Source of the DNA: Gemmata massiliana
GTDB lineage: Bacteria; Planctomycetota; Planctomycetia; Gemmatales; Gemmataceae
Direction: 5' to 3'
DNA: 64,000 nt
Assembly: GCF_901538265.1 (NCBI RefSeq)
Contig: NZ_LR593886.1
Location: 7,709,738-7,773,737, forward strand
Of the stretch, positions 35,683-44,641 are shown in pieces. How positions within the stretch are numbered: position 1 is the first letter of the stretch; every line of letters begins with the position of its first letter. The notes under the pieces are model-generated. The model saw only the letters and a program-made list of their open reading frames with translations. It had not been told where the DNA came from and made no database searches. The translations under genes and the position numbers were made by a program.

Positions 35683-36882
35683 ATGCCCCGCGTTCCGAAG
35701 ATTCCCGCCTATCGTCTTCACAAACCGTCCGGCCAAGCGGTTGTTACAATTCGCACCGTCGCCGGCGATCGCCGGGACGTGTATCTCGGCGTTTTTAATT
35801 CTCCGGAAAGTCGCGCCGAGTACGGGCGGCTCATCGCCGAACTCGCCTCCACACCGATCTTCGTCGCCTCCAAAACGCCGAGCGACCGCTCCACCATCGA
35901 CCAAATCCTTTTGGCGTTCCTCGCACACGCCGAGAAGCACTACCGCGATCCCGACGGCAAACCCACCGACGAGGTCCGCGAGATCAAGCGGTCCTCTTTT
36001 CACCTGCACAAACTCTACGGCCACACCATCGCGGCAGAATTCGGCCCCCGCGCGCTCGCTACAGTGCGACAAGAAATGATCACGGCCGACTGGTGCCGCA
36101 CGCTCATTAATCGACGGGTGGAGCGTATCAAGCGTGCGTTCAAGTGGGCCGCGAGTCAGGAGCTGGTGCCCGTAACCGTGTACGACGCGCTCCGCACCCT
36201 CGCGGGGCTGCAGAAGGGCCGCACCGACGCCCGGGAGTCCGCGCCAGTTAAGCCCGTCGAGCTCCCGCACGTCGGCGCCACACTCCCGTTCCTCAGTACC
36301 CACGTCCGTGCGATGGTAGAACTCGAACTCCTGACCGGCATGCGCCCGGGAGAAGCCTGCGCGCTCACCCTTGATGAGATCGATCGTACCCGCGAGCCGT
36401 GGGCGTACCGCCCCGATCGCCACAAGACCGCGCACCGCGGCCGGCCCCGTGTCATTCTGTTCGGTCCCAAGGCCCGCGCGATCCTGGCGGCTTTCGTTCA
36501 CGAGCGCGGCACGAAACCGGATGCGCCCGTCTTCAGCCCGATCGCCGCTCGCGAGGAATGGGCGCAGACCCTCCGCTCGAAGCGCAAGAGTAAGGTTCCG
36601 CCCTCGCAGGTCGACCGGCGGAAGGCGAACCCCAAGAGGCGACCGGGAACCCGGTACACCGTCGCGGCCTACGGTAAAGCTATCCGCAAAGCCGCGGTGA
36701 AGGCCGGGGTTCCCAACTGGCACCCCAATCAGCTCCGGCACGCCTTCGCATCGCTCGTGCGCAAGGCCCACGGGCTCGAAGCTGCCCAGGTTCTACTCGG
36801 CCACTCTCACGCCAACGTGACCCAAGTTTACGCAGAACGGGATGAAGCGTTGGCCGCTCGGGTCGCAGCCGAGATCGGGTGA
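35683..36882 (+). CDS. Tyrosine recombinase / phage-type integrase
   Basis: 399 residues. An N-terminal SAM-like core-binding domain (about 70-170) is followed by the catalytic domain: Arg in LLTGMRPGEACALTL, H-x-x-R in HPNQLRHAFAS, His in LLGHSHANVTQ and the nucleophile Tyr in VYAERDEAL near the C-terminus. All catalytic residues are present. Its place just downstream of tRNA-Asn, same strand, is the standard layout of an integrated element whose attP lies next to the integrase gene. Confidence 0.9.
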   Translation: MPRVPKIPAYRLHKPSGQAVVTIRTVAGDRRDVYLGVFNSPESRAEYGRLIAELASTPIFVASKTPSDRSTIDQILLAFLAHAEKHYRDPDGKPTDEVREIKRSSFHLHKLYGHTIAAEFGPRALATVRQEMITADWCRTLINRRVERIKRAFKWAASQELVPVTVYDALRTLAGLQKGRTDARESAPVKPVELPHVGATLPFLSTHVRAMVELELLTGMRPGEACALTLDEIDRTREPWAYRPDRHKTAHRGRPRVILFGPKARAILAAFVHERGTKPDAPVFSPIAAREEWAQTLRSKRKSKVPPSQVDRRKANPKRRPGTRYTVAAYGKAIRKAAVKAGVPNWHPNQLRHAFASLVRKAHGLEAAQVLLGHSHANVTQVYAERDEALAARVAAEIG

Positions 36883-37031
36883 GCTTCCTGTTGTCGGTGT
36901 CGCCGGTTAAACTCAATCACGCGACCGGGCAGCGGGGAGTAATTACCTCCGCTGGAGGCCGGGCGACGAAATGGGCCTGCATCCCGCCCCGCTCGTTGCC
37001 CGGCCGCCCGGTCCTCCTTCAAGGATGCAAC

Positions 37032-37928
37032 ATGTCTACGGACCCAACTCAGGGCCTCGATCCGTTTTTGCGGCGCACGTCAATGGAGATCGCCGGCGAC
37101 GTCGGTGGGGCGGCTATCCGGGTCTTAATACCCTTGTGTTACTCCGTCCCGGAGGGCATCGCACACGCCGCCAGTGGGGACTTCCCTCGCGATGTAGGTA
37201 GCTTCCTGGGCGTCGCCCGGAACCGCCTCGCGCAAGAGACCTCGGCACTCGGCAACGTGCTCGACAAAGTGACGGGCTGGTGGATCGCCGATCATCCACC
37301 AGCTTTCAACCCTTCGGCCACGAGTGTTGTTGAAGCACTGCTGCGATCCGCTCTGTACCTGCTCGCCAGCTTGGACGCCCCCGGAATAACGGACGAAGTC
37401 GCTCGGGCAAAGTGCGCTGAGCGGCTTCGTAATGAGCCTGTACTCGAAGAGATCCATCTCGACGCCGCCATTCGGTGCGAGGTCGCTGTGATGTCTCGAC
37501 GCCCACCGCCGGGACCGGAATTACCGGCACTGTGGTCGCGCGTTGATCCGAGCCCCGGTCAAATCGACTACAAGTATTTGAGCGGCAGGGCGCGAGCCCT
37601 GGTACTGAACGCCCTCCCGTCAGGTTGGAAAGGGCTGACTGAGGCGGAACGAGTATCCAAGGTCCAAGAAGGATGGGATGTTGGTTCTGTACCAGGGCGC
37701 GAGCGATGCTGGACTGATGAGCAAGAGATAATTGTTCAACTGCTTAACGGAACCGCCATGAAGGCAACTCAACTCGCCAAAGAGCTTGGCGTCTGTAAAT
37801 CGCAGCTCTTTCGATCAGGATATCTTCCCGAATTACAAATCGCTAAGCGCGTGGTAAATGATCGGAAACTGGGTGGCTATTACCGACCCGACGCGCCCCC
37901 TAAAATCAAGAATCCACACCTCGGATGA
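37032..37928 (+). CDS. HTH-containing protein of unknown function
   Basis: 298 residues from ATG 37032, preceded by AAGGA. The frame opens further upstream and overlaps the integrase end, but those residues have no protein-like composition. The C-terminal 80 residues contain an HTH-like segment MKATQLAKELGVCKSQLFRS. The middle is helical with VVEALLRSALYLLASLDAPG. Probably a regulatory or accessory protein of the mobile element; no family recognised. Confidence 0.6.
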   Translation: MSTDPTQGLDPFLRRTSMEIAGDVGGAAIRVLIPLCYSVPEGIAHAASGDFPRDVGSFLGVARNRLAQETSALGNVLDKVTGWWIADHPPAFNPSATSVVEALLRSALYLLASLDAPGITDEVARAKCAERLRNEPVLEEIHLDAAIRCEVAVMSRRPPPGPELPALWSRVDPSPGQIDYKYLSGRARALVLNALPSGWKGLTEAERVSKVQEGWDVGSVPGRERCWTDEQEIIVQLLNGTAMKATQLAKELGVCKSQLFRSGYLPELQIAKRVVNDRKLGGYYRPDAPPKIKNPHLG

Positions 37929-37997
37929 TGACCGGTCGCACTCGGTCATGACCAAACTGTGACCGCTTAAGCTTCGCAAGACATGCGTTCACCTGGC

Positions 37998-38048
37998 AAA
38001 CCTCCTTGCACCGCTCGGCGAAACGCGCCCGGCAGTGCAAGGAGGTTT
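37998..38048 (+). promoter_or_regulatory. Hairpin that sequesters the DUF1580 ribosome-binding site
   Basis: AAACCTCCTTGCAC (37998-38011) pairs perfectly with GTGCAAGGAGGTTT (38035-38048). The right arm contains AGGAGG, the ribosome-binding site for the ATG at 38057, so the folded RNA would hide it. Spacing SD-ATG is about 11 bases. Confidence 0.6.
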
Positions 38049-38056
38049 ACTTTTCG

Positions 38057-38434
38057 ATGAGTGACACCGTACTTCAGGACGCGCCGGCGCCGCTCATGAA
38101 CGGCGAGCGGCTGTTCTCGTTCACTACCATCGCTGCGCAGATCCCGGGTTACCGGGCCAACAGTCACGTCAACTCGTCCACCGTCTTCCGGTGGGTAACC
38201 AAGGGCGTTAAGACTCCGGATGGCGGCCTTGTCCGGCTTGAGGCCGTTCGCCTCGGCACGGCTTGGAAAACGTCGCTGGAAGCGGTCGCTCGCTTCTCGG
38301 CGAAGCTCACAGAAGCAGTGCTCCCTTTGGAAGCTCCTCAGCCCGTTGCGCCCACGCCAACCCCGAACCAGCGTAACCGCGCGGCCGCTGCTGCTCACGA
38401 GGAACTCTCCTCTGTACTCGGAACCCGCTCGTAA
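38057..38434 (+). CDS. DUF1580 family protein
   Basis: 125 residues from ATG 38057, preceded by AGGAGG. The core ANSHVNSSTVFRWVTKGVKTPDGGLVRLEAVRLG matches DUF1580, a short HTH-like family almost confined to planctomycetes and frequent on their mobile elements (text given in parts: SSTVFRWVTKGV, LVRLEAVRLG, AWKTSLEAVARF). It is thought to be a DNA-binding excisionase-like or regulatory protein. The ribosome site lies in a stable hairpin, so its translation may be controlled. Confidence 0.8.
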   Translation: MSDTVLQDAPAPLMNGERLFSFTTIAAQIPGYRANSHVNSSTVFRWVTKGVKTPDGGLVRLEAVRLGTAWKTSLEAVARFSAKLTEAVLPLEAPQPVAPTPTPNQRNRAAAAAHEELSSVLGTRS

Positions 38435-38556
38435 CGCCCGTTGAAGACCGGGCTCGCGCACCACGGCCGATGGATCGCGCCGCGTATAACCCGCGCCTTT
38501 TCTGGTTCCGTGTGGGGCCGGAGTCTCGCACCCGAGCAGCCAAAGGACGCTCACCT

Positions 38557-38991
38557 GTGGATCACACGGACATTTCCAGGGCCAAAGTGGACCTCGCCCG
38601 ACTTCGGGCCGTCATCAACGACCGGTCTCACTGGGTCATTGCGACGGACGATTCACGCGCGGCGCAGGCTCTCCGCGGGTTGGCTGCGCTACTGACAATG
38701 CAGGGCGCCAGTGAATCGGACGTGCTCTTCGTTAGCGCTCATGCGGTCTCGCCCCGGCGATTCGCCAGGATCGAGTTTACCGCTGTAGCTCTTGCAAAGT
38801 CTGTGGCCCCTGCTGACGACGTCGCGACGTTCGTCGGCGCCTTCTCCGGGCGCGGGCCTGCCCAGGCGCGGGCTAGCATGCGCCACGGTGGGGATATCTT
38901 TCCAATCGCTACTAACTCCGATGCCCTGGTGTTGTGCATCGACCAGGTCGCAGCCGGCTCCGTTCGTGTCTACGATACCTCGGCCAATTAA
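38557..38991 (+). CDS. Small protein of unknown function upstream of the primase
   Basis: 144 residues from GTG 38557, after AAAGGA. Contains LRAVINDRSHWVIATDDSRA, SESDVLFVSAHAVSPRRFAR and DALVLCIDQVAAGSVRVYDT, an alpha/beta pattern without recognisable motifs. Its stop TAA overlaps the ATG at 38991 just ahead of the primase start, indicating co-translation with the primase-helicase. Confidence 0.55.
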   Translation: MDHTDISRAKVDLARLRAVINDRSHWVIATDDSRAAQALRGLAALLTMQGASESDVLFVSAHAVSPRRFARIEFTAVALAKSVAPADDVATFVGAFSGRGPAQARASMRHGGDIFPIATNSDALVLCIDQVAAGSVRVYDTSAN

Positions 38992-39005
38992 TGGAGGGCT
39001 CCTCT

Positions 39006-41561
39006 GTGAACGGGGCTCCTCCCGATGTGGGTACGCGCGCGCACGTCCGCCTTCTCCGGGCGCGCGGTTTCGGGGTCTGCAAGCCGGACCCGCGCGAGAA
39101 GATGCCCACCTACGAAGGCTGGTCGGCACGGTCCCTTGAGGCAGACGACTTCGCCGACGGCGAGCAGCTCGGCCTCATGGCCGGCGCTCTGTCGGATGGG
39201 AACCGGCCCGGGCACTCGCTCGTGACGCTGGACCTCGATTCCGATCGGGCCGTACAACTGGCCGACAAGTATCTTCCCCGCACCAGTCTCGCCGAGGGTC
39301 GCCCCGGAAAGGTGCGCTCGCACCGGTCGTTTCTGGTCCCTAACAGTTCGATCCCTGATTGGGCACGGAGTACAGCGCAGCAAGCGGCTCGCGCTGCCGA
39401 GGCGAAGGCCGGGCACCCCGGACCGTTTACGAAGTCGTTCCCGCACCACGAGACGGGTAAAGAGGCGATCCGCTTCGTGGGCACCGGCGGTCAGACCGTG
39501 TGCCCGCCCTCGACTCACCCGTCCGGCGAGATCCGGGAATGGGATGGTGGGGAGCCAGGCGATCCGGTCGTATTTAACTTCCGTGACCTCTGGGACGCCG
39601 TGTGCGAACTCGCTTCGGCGTGCGACTGTCGCCTCCCGAGTGTCGGTCCCCGCCCGAATCGACCAGCGGGCGGATCGTCCGGCGCGACCGGTGTAGATCT
39701 CATTACGCGGCGCGTGCTCCCCTGGCTCGCAAAGTGTGATCCGGCCGTTTCGGGCCAGGGCGGGCACGGGAAGACTCTCAAGGTCGCGCGCGGTTTGGTA
39801 CGCGGGTTCCTGCTGGACGCGGATCTCGCCCTCGATTTGCTGCTGCAACACTACAACCCGCGGTGTGCGCCGGAGTGGTCTGAGGGTGACTTGCGTCACA
39901 AGGTCGCGGACGCCGAGCAGTGCGCCTTCGGGTTACCGGACGGGTACTTGCTCAACGCCCAACGACCCGAACGAGCGAGTCGCACCCGGAGCAATTTCAC
40001 CGGCGCGACTCGGACCGAGCGCCCAACTGATAACGGTGGTGTACCAGCCGCCGAGCCGTCACCCGCAACTGAGACGTTTCCGCGCCCGGGCGTAGGTGAG
40101 GAGTGGAACGATCCGCACCGATTGGCCCGGCTGTTCTTGGACCGGTACCGGCACGCGGACCGGGCGACGCTCGTGCAGTGGCGCGATCAGTATCACCGCT
40201 GGGAGCAGGGCGCGTGGGTTCCGGTGAGTGACGCGGACCTCGATGCCGAGTTGGCGCGGCACTGCCGCGAGGTGTTCCAGGCCGATTTCCCGGTGCGGAT
40301 TGCCGAGGCCCAGCGTGCGGCCGAGTCTGAGGGGCGCGAGCGGCCCCAGAAACCCCCGAAGGTGTACCCGGTGACGACCGCAACCCGCGCGAACGTGCGG
40401 GTCAATCTCGCTGGTCTGGCGAACGTTTCGGACGACGGGCGAGCGATCCCGTTCTGGCTCGATGGCCGCGACGGGCCGGTGCCGACGGCGGTTATCTCCG
40501 CGCCCAACGGGCTTTTCCGACTCGGGGACATCGCAGCGGGCGGGCGCGCGTTCTCGGAACCCACACCTCAGCTTTTCACCCCTAACGCCCTTTCGTTCGA
40601 CGTGTCGAGTTCGGCGGGCCAGCCGGGGGAGTGGTTGCGCCGGCTCGAAGAGTGGTTCAACGGGGACAAGAACTCGATTGCGGGCCTGCAGGAGTGGTTC
40701 GGGTACTTCCTGTCAGCCGAGACGCGTGCCCAGAAGGCGCTGCTCCTGGTCGGTCCCCCACGGTCCGGAAAAGGCACGATCATGCACGTGCTCGCGGAAC
40801 TGGTCGGCCACTCCAACGTCGCGTCCACTTCGTTCGCCTCGCTAGGTGAGAGTTTTGGGCTCGAAGATCTGTTGGGCAAAAGGTTGGCGCTCATTCCGGA
40901 TGCCCGTCTGTCGGGCCGGACCGACGTCGCGTCGGTCGTGGAGCGGCTCCTTTCGATTAGTGGGGAAGATCTCCAGAGTGTGAACCGGAAGAACAGACCG
41001 CGCCTCACGGCCAGGGTTTACACGCGTTTCCTGATTGCTACGAACGTGATGCCGCAGTTGCCGGACGCGTCCGATGCTATTGCGAGCCGATTCCACATTC
41101 TGAACACGCCCAACTCCTGGTTGGGGCGGGAAGATCCTGCCCTCAAGACGAAACTCCAGGGGGAACTGCCCGCCATCCTGAAATGGGCCGCCGAAGGGTG
41201 GGCTCGGCTTAACCGTCAGAACATGATCTTCACGCCGAATCAGGTGGCGGAGCGCTTCTCGCGAGAGCTCCGCGATCTTTCCAATCCGGTGATGGCGTTC
41301 GTGCGGCAGCGCTGCTACGTCGGCCCGGACTATTCGACGGACGTCTCCGAGATTTACGGGGCGTGGGTTACTTGGAATCGTGAACGGGGACGGGAGCACG
41401 TTCCCGATCAGAGTATCTTTGGGCGGGATCTGAATGCGACCTTGCCGCACCTGCGCGTTGGGCAGCGGCGCGACTTGGCACGACGTGTTCGCGTCTATCG
41501 AGGCATAAGTGTTCGCGAGGAAGCGGCTTGGGGCGACGACGACGCTTCCGATGCGGCTTAG
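39006..41561 (+). CDS. Prim-Pol primase / SF3 (D5-like) helicase fusion
   Basis: 851 residues from GTG 39006, placed 8 bases after GGAGG; ATG 38991 is a possible alternative. The N-terminal 200 residues are a Prim-Pol domain (VTLDLDSDRAVQLADKY with the metal-binding Asp pair, then PHHETGKEAIRFVGTGGQTV). The C-terminal part carries D5_N-like sequence and an SF3 helicase: Walker A GPPRSGKGT near residue 585, Walker B-like KRLALIPDARL, and motif C YTRFLIATNVMPQL. Such fusions start replication of phages, plasmids and satellites. Confidence 0.9.
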   Translation: MNGAPPDVGTRAHVRLLRARGFGVCKPDPREKMPTYEGWSARSLEADDFADGEQLGLMAGALSDGNRPGHSLVTLDLDSDRAVQLADKYLPRTSLAEGRPGKVRSHRSFLVPNSSIPDWARSTAQQAARAAEAKAGHPGPFTKSFPHHETGKEAIRFVGTGGQTVCPPSTHPSGEIREWDGGEPGDPVVFNFRDLWDAVCELASACDCRLPSVGPRPNRPAGGSSGATGVDLITRRVLPWLAKCDPAVSGQGGHGKTLKVARGLVRGFLLDADLALDLLLQHYNPRCAPEWSEGDLRHKVADAEQCAFGLPDGYLLNAQRPERASRTRSNFTGATRTERPTDNGGVPAAEPSPATETFPRPGVGEEWNDPHRLARLFLDRYRHADRATLVQWRDQYHRWEQGAWVPVSDADLDAELARHCREVFQADFPVRIAEAQRAAESEGRERPQKPPKVYPVTTATRANVRVNLAGLANVSDDGRAIPFWLDGRDGPVPTAVISAPNGLFRLGDIAAGGRAFSEPTPQLFTPNALSFDVSSSAGQPGEWLRRLEEWFNGDKNSIAGLQEWFGYFLSAETRAQKALLLVGPPRSGKGTIMHVLAELVGHSNVASTSFASLGESFGLEDLLGKRLALIPDARLSGRTDVASVVERLLSISGEDLQSVNRKNRPRLTARVYTRFLIATNVMPQLPDASDAIASRFHILNTPNSWLGREDPALKTKLQGELPAILKWAAEGWARLNRQNMIFTPNQVAERFSRELRDLSNPVMAFVRQRCYVGPDYSTDVSEIYGAWVTWNRERGREHVPDQSIFGRDLNATLPHLRVGQRRDLARRVRVYRGISVREEAAWGDDDASDAA

Positions 41562-41576
41562 CGGCACGCGGTGGCA

Positions 41577-41668
41577 CGCGTTCCAATCCAACACACGCAT
41601 CACGCGCGAGAACAGACTGTGCCACAAGGCATAAAGGCTGAGTTAGTTCGGAACGCGTGCCACCGCGG
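41577..41668. repeat. Perfect 18-base inverted repeat after the primase gene; rest of 41562-41903 unassigned
   Basis: CGCGGTGGCACGCGTTCC and GGAACGCGTGCCACCGCG bracket about 56 bases. It may be a replication or termination structure of the element. The rest of 41562-41903 has a short frame starting GTG near 41657 (RVKREHLKKLIVSEADF) that I do not call. Confidence 0.55.
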
Positions 41669-41903
41669 GCCGGCCTGCTAGCGATTCCGGGGCCGATTAA
41701 GGCGCGAGTGAAACGTGAACATCTGAAAAAACTGATCGTATCGGAGGCTGATTTTGCTCGCCCGACGGGCACGCCGGGTAGTGACGAGGCCGGTGCCATT
41801 AGCCGTACAATCCGTCTCGCTCTGCAGCGGGTTCCGAAAAGCGCCGGTGCCATTAGACGGTGTGGGGCATCCGACATCCACCCGGTGAGGGGAGTGACGT
41901 ACC

Positions 41904-42314
41904 GTGGCTGATGGTGACAGCAACGCCAAACCGACCCCGAAGCCGCGGCGCGGTAGATCCGACGCCGATGAGACGGTTATCACACTGCTCGCCGGCGGCG
42001 CGACGATCCGCGAAGCGGCGGCGATCTCCGGTGTGTCCGAGCGAACGATTACCCGGCGGCTCAAAGAGCCCGCGTTCCGGCAACGGGTGAGTGAGGTGAG
42101 GGCGGAGTTGATGGCAATTGCGGCTGCTCGCTTGGCCGGCGGGATGTCGGAAGCGGTCGACGTGCTCAGAGACCAGCTCAAGAGCGCGGACCCGCATGTG
42201 CGGCACAAGAGCGCGGTGAAGCTCATCGAATTGACGTTGAAGGTTCAAGAGGTCACGGAGCTGCGCCAGAAGCTCGAAGAATTGGAGCGGCGCCTGGAAG
42301 GGGTGAAGTCATGA
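41904..42314 (+). CDS. HTH protein resembling a small terminase subunit
   Basis: 136 residues from GTG 41904. Basic N-terminus, then an HTH: DETVITLLAGGATIREAAAI and SGVSERTITRRLKEPAFRQR. A long helix with heptads follows (VQEVTELRQKLEELERRLEG), likely oligomerising. The layout of HTH plus coiled coil is that of phage terminase small subunits and of general element regulators; no large terminase is seen nearby, so regulator is equally likely. Confidence 0.65.
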   Translation: MADGDSNAKPTPKPRRGRSDADETVITLLAGGATIREAAAISGVSERTITRRLKEPAFRQRVSEVRAELMAIAAARLAGGMSEAVDVLRDQLKSADPHVRHKSAVKLIELTLKVQEVTELRQKLEELERRLEGVKS

Positions 42315-42343
42315 GTGCGTCTTGGTCTGGTGGCCGTAGTCGC

Positions 42344-42612
42344 ATTACCAACTGCTCAAGCGCGCCGACGAGATCTCGTGCCCGCGGTGCGGTCGCCGCC
42401 GGGCTGATCGAAAGCGCAGTGACGAAACCCTGAGTCCACTGAGTACCGTGGACGCGGCCGAGCTGGATCGGTTGATGGAGGGATCATGGTCGCAGTGCGG
42501 CACTTGCGAGGCCGTAACGTTTGACCTCACGCGGATGAATGACGCGGACCTGAACCGGGTGCTCGCGATCCTCCGACCGATGTGCTCTCCCGCGTTGAGG
42601 AAGTTCCTGTGA
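42344..42612 (+). CDS. Small zinc-ribbon protein (start unclear)
   Basis: The frame ending at 42612 reads YQLLKRADEISCPRCGRRRA, then MEGSWSQCGTCEAVTFDLTR and LNRVLAILRPMCSPALRKFL: two CxxC knuckles forming a zinc ribbon. There is no ATG/GTG/TTG before the first knuckle in this frame. An ATG at 42311 (MSASWSGGRSRI), overlapping the previous stop, is in a different frame, so a single-base shift near 42345 probably separates it from its start. The stop overlaps the next GTG (GTGA). Confidence 0.5.
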
Positions 42613-42881
42613 ACCGCACGGTCCTGAAGCGCTTGGAGCAGCTCGCTGCGCACCTGACGTGTTCAGAGTGCAACCGCTCGTTCGCACCAGTCCCGAACCC
42701 GCGGCCCCACAAGTACCAGTTTACCCGGGAAGCAGTCCGTGAACTGGCGGCACTGTTGCTGCCGGCCCGGGTGAAGTGCTCGGGCTGTGATCGGGTCCGC
42801 TTCGACATCAACCTGATGCCCGACGAGCACAAGGCCCGCGCCCTAGCCCTGTTCCGGGGCGCACGAGGAACCGAATCGTGA
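42609..42881 (+). CDS. Small zinc-ribbon protein
   Basis: 90 residues from GTG 42609, which overlaps the previous stop as GTGA. Contains two CxxC pairs: HLTCSECNRSF and RVKCSGCDRVRFDI, separated by a helical FTREAVRELAALLLPARV. It begins VNRTVLKRLEQLAAHLTC, matching the next gene's VNRSRLLKLEQRAARVKC, so the two arose by duplication. Its own stop overlaps the next GTG at 42878. Confidence 0.65.
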   Translation: MNRTVLKRLEQLAAHLTCSECNRSFAPVPNPRPHKYQFTREAVRELAALLLPARVKCSGCDRVRFDINLMPDEHKARALALFRGARGTES

Positions 42882-43158
42882 ACCGGTCTCGCTTGTTGAA
42901 GCTCGAGCAGCGCGCGGCCCGGGTGAAGTGCCCGCGGTGCGGGAAAGCGCCCGCGGACCGGACCCGAACGCGCCTGGAACTGACGCCGAGGAGCGGGGCG
43001 AGATCGCCCGGTTGTCGGTCGGTGCGTGGTCCCGGTGCCCTGGGTGCTCGGGCCTGAAGATCGACCTCAGCGGGGTCAATGCCGAGGACCGCAAGCGCGC
43101 CGCCTGGATCGTGGCCCGGGCGCTCCGGCGCGCGTTGCATCCGAACGACTCAGTGTGA
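42878..43158 (+). pseudogene. Small zinc-ribbon gene with a frameshift
   Basis: Begins VNRSRLLKLEQRAARVKC and PRCGKAPA (first CxxC). The conserved second half, RLSVGAWSRCPGCSGLKIDL and GVNAEDRKRAAWIVARALR, lies in another frame ending at 43158. A one-base shift around 42950-42990 splits it. It is the third gene of a GTGA-coupled zinc-ribbon array. Confidence 0.55.
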
Positions 43159-43200
43159 GAGTTACTTGTTACTCGATCGAACCACAACAGGAGAGAAACC

Positions 43201-43545
43201 GTGATTAAGATCGGCCAGCGCGAGTACAACCCCGCCGACATCGTCGGCGTGAGTCTCGCGAACGGGCAGTTGAGCGTGACGCGCACCTACCGCGTACCAA
43301 CCGACCGCAGTTCGCCGCCGACGGAAACGGTGCCGTTCACGGAAACGGTCACATTCACCGGTCCGAACGTGATCGACGATTACCGCCGGGTAGAGCACGC
43401 AATGATGGAGCACTATTCCACCGGCACGGACCGAAGCACGAAACTGGTGTTCAACGCGAACCTGGCTGGGTACGTGCCCGACGGAAAGATCGCGCGCCCC
43501 ATTGTTGATAGATCGTGTGCCGTGGAGCACGCGAACAACGCCTAA
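43201..43545 (+). CDS. Unknown protein of the island
   Basis: 114 residues from GTG 43201, after GGAGAGAAACC. Beta-rich: MIKIGQREYNPADIVGVSLA, NGQLSVTRTYRVPTDRSS, TVPFTETVTFTGPNVIDDYR. No known motif, no signal peptide. It could be a structural or adaptor protein, given the next gene. Confidence 0.55.
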   Translation: MIKIGQREYNPADIVGVSLANGQLSVTRTYRVPTDRSSPPTETVPFTETVTFTGPNVIDDYRRVEHAMMEHYSTGTDRSTKLVFNANLAGYVPDGKIARPIVDRSCAVEHANNA

Positions 43546-43612
43546 ACGAACCGGCCGCGCCCACAATTCGGCGCGGCCTCTTTCATGGAACCGTACTGCG
43601 GAGATCGATCCG

Positions 43613-44641
43613 ATGCCAGTTGATGAAGACACCGGCAAGCTGATCCCATTCACCAGTGACCAAATCGACGCGATGCAGATCCGCACCGCGGGCGTCCGAC
43701 CGCCGTCCCCGCGCCACCTGCAGGAGACCCGGCGCATCGGCGAGAACACGATGCGCAAGAGCTTCTGGGTCAAGTGGGCCGAACGGTTTAACTTCATCGA
43801 ATTGGTGTGCGGTGACCAAAAGACCTACGTCGAGAGCGGTATCACTAAGCTATCGCGCCTGCTCCCGGACGAGCGGTACGGCATCCACCACCCCGACTAT
43901 CCCGAGATCGTCGCCACACGCATCGACAACATAGAGGGCGCCAACGGCCCCGGCATCGACTCCGAAGACGACGAAGGCATCGTCGAGTACCCCGACGCGC
44001 TCATCGACGTGTTCTACGAGCACGTACCCTATGACCTGCGGACCGATGAAGACGTGGAGCTTCAAGGATCGGAATTCATTCGCTACACGTACTTCGGCGG
44101 GTCAAATGGAAGTGCGCAGAGCATCAACATTCCCGGAGGAGCCATGCGGTACTGGCGGGAACCGGGAGACGGTACCGCGCCCCCGCACGGCGTACCCGTG
44201 CCCTACGGCGTGAGTATCGTCCGTGCGGAAGAAGAATTTACGTGGTGGTGGGTGCAACTGCCCTACGAAACCTTTGAGCCGAACAGCAACTTGTACCAGC
44301 GCATCTACGGGACCGTCGAAGGCGATCTCCCCTTCCTTGGCTGCGTCAACAGCGCGCCGATCTTCGATCGACCACACGGAACGGTGATGTTCGCCAACGT
44401 GATTCCGAAACTTGAGCGCGCTCACACCGGGAAGGGGCGCCGCTGGTCGCTGGAATACAAGTTCGCTTACAGCGCGCTCGGGTGGAACTGGCTTTACTAC
44501 CCAGACCCGAGTGGCACAAACGCCGGTTGGTTTAATGTAAACAACAAAGAGTACCAGGAAGCTGATGCGCTCGAAGATTACAGGTCGCTCGTCCCCGGAG
44601 CGCGCGACCTAAACAAACTCTTCAGCGTTGCTGCGGTTTAG
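43613..44641 (+). CDS. Unknown protein, possibly a virion or element structural protein
   Basis: 342 residues from ATG 43613 after GGAGATCG. Rich in Trp, Tyr and Gly, with a long beta-type centre (FIRYTYFGGSNGSAQSINIP, YGTVEGDLPFLGCVNSAPIF, RWSLEYKFAYSALGWNWLYY). N-terminal part contains RRIGENTMRKSFWVKWAERF. Such composition is common in phage tail or capsid-associated proteins, but I recognise no family. Its stop overlaps the convergent gene's stop. Confidence 0.55.
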   Translation: MPVDEDTGKLIPFTSDQIDAMQIRTAGVRPPSPRHLQETRRIGENTMRKSFWVKWAERFNFIELVCGDQKTYVESGITKLSRLLPDERYGIHHPDYPEIVATRIDNIEGANGPGIDSEDDEGIVEYPDALIDVFYEHVPYDLRTDEDVELQGSEFIRYTYFGGSNGSAQSINIPGGAMRYWREPGDGTAPPHGVPVPYGVSIVRAEEEFTWWWVQLPYETFEPNSNLYQRIYGTVEGDLPFLGCVNSAPIFDRPHGTVMFANVIPKLERAHTGKGRRWSLEYKFAYSALGWNWLYYPDPSGTNAGWFNVNNKEYQEADALEDYRSLVPGARDLNKLFSVAAV

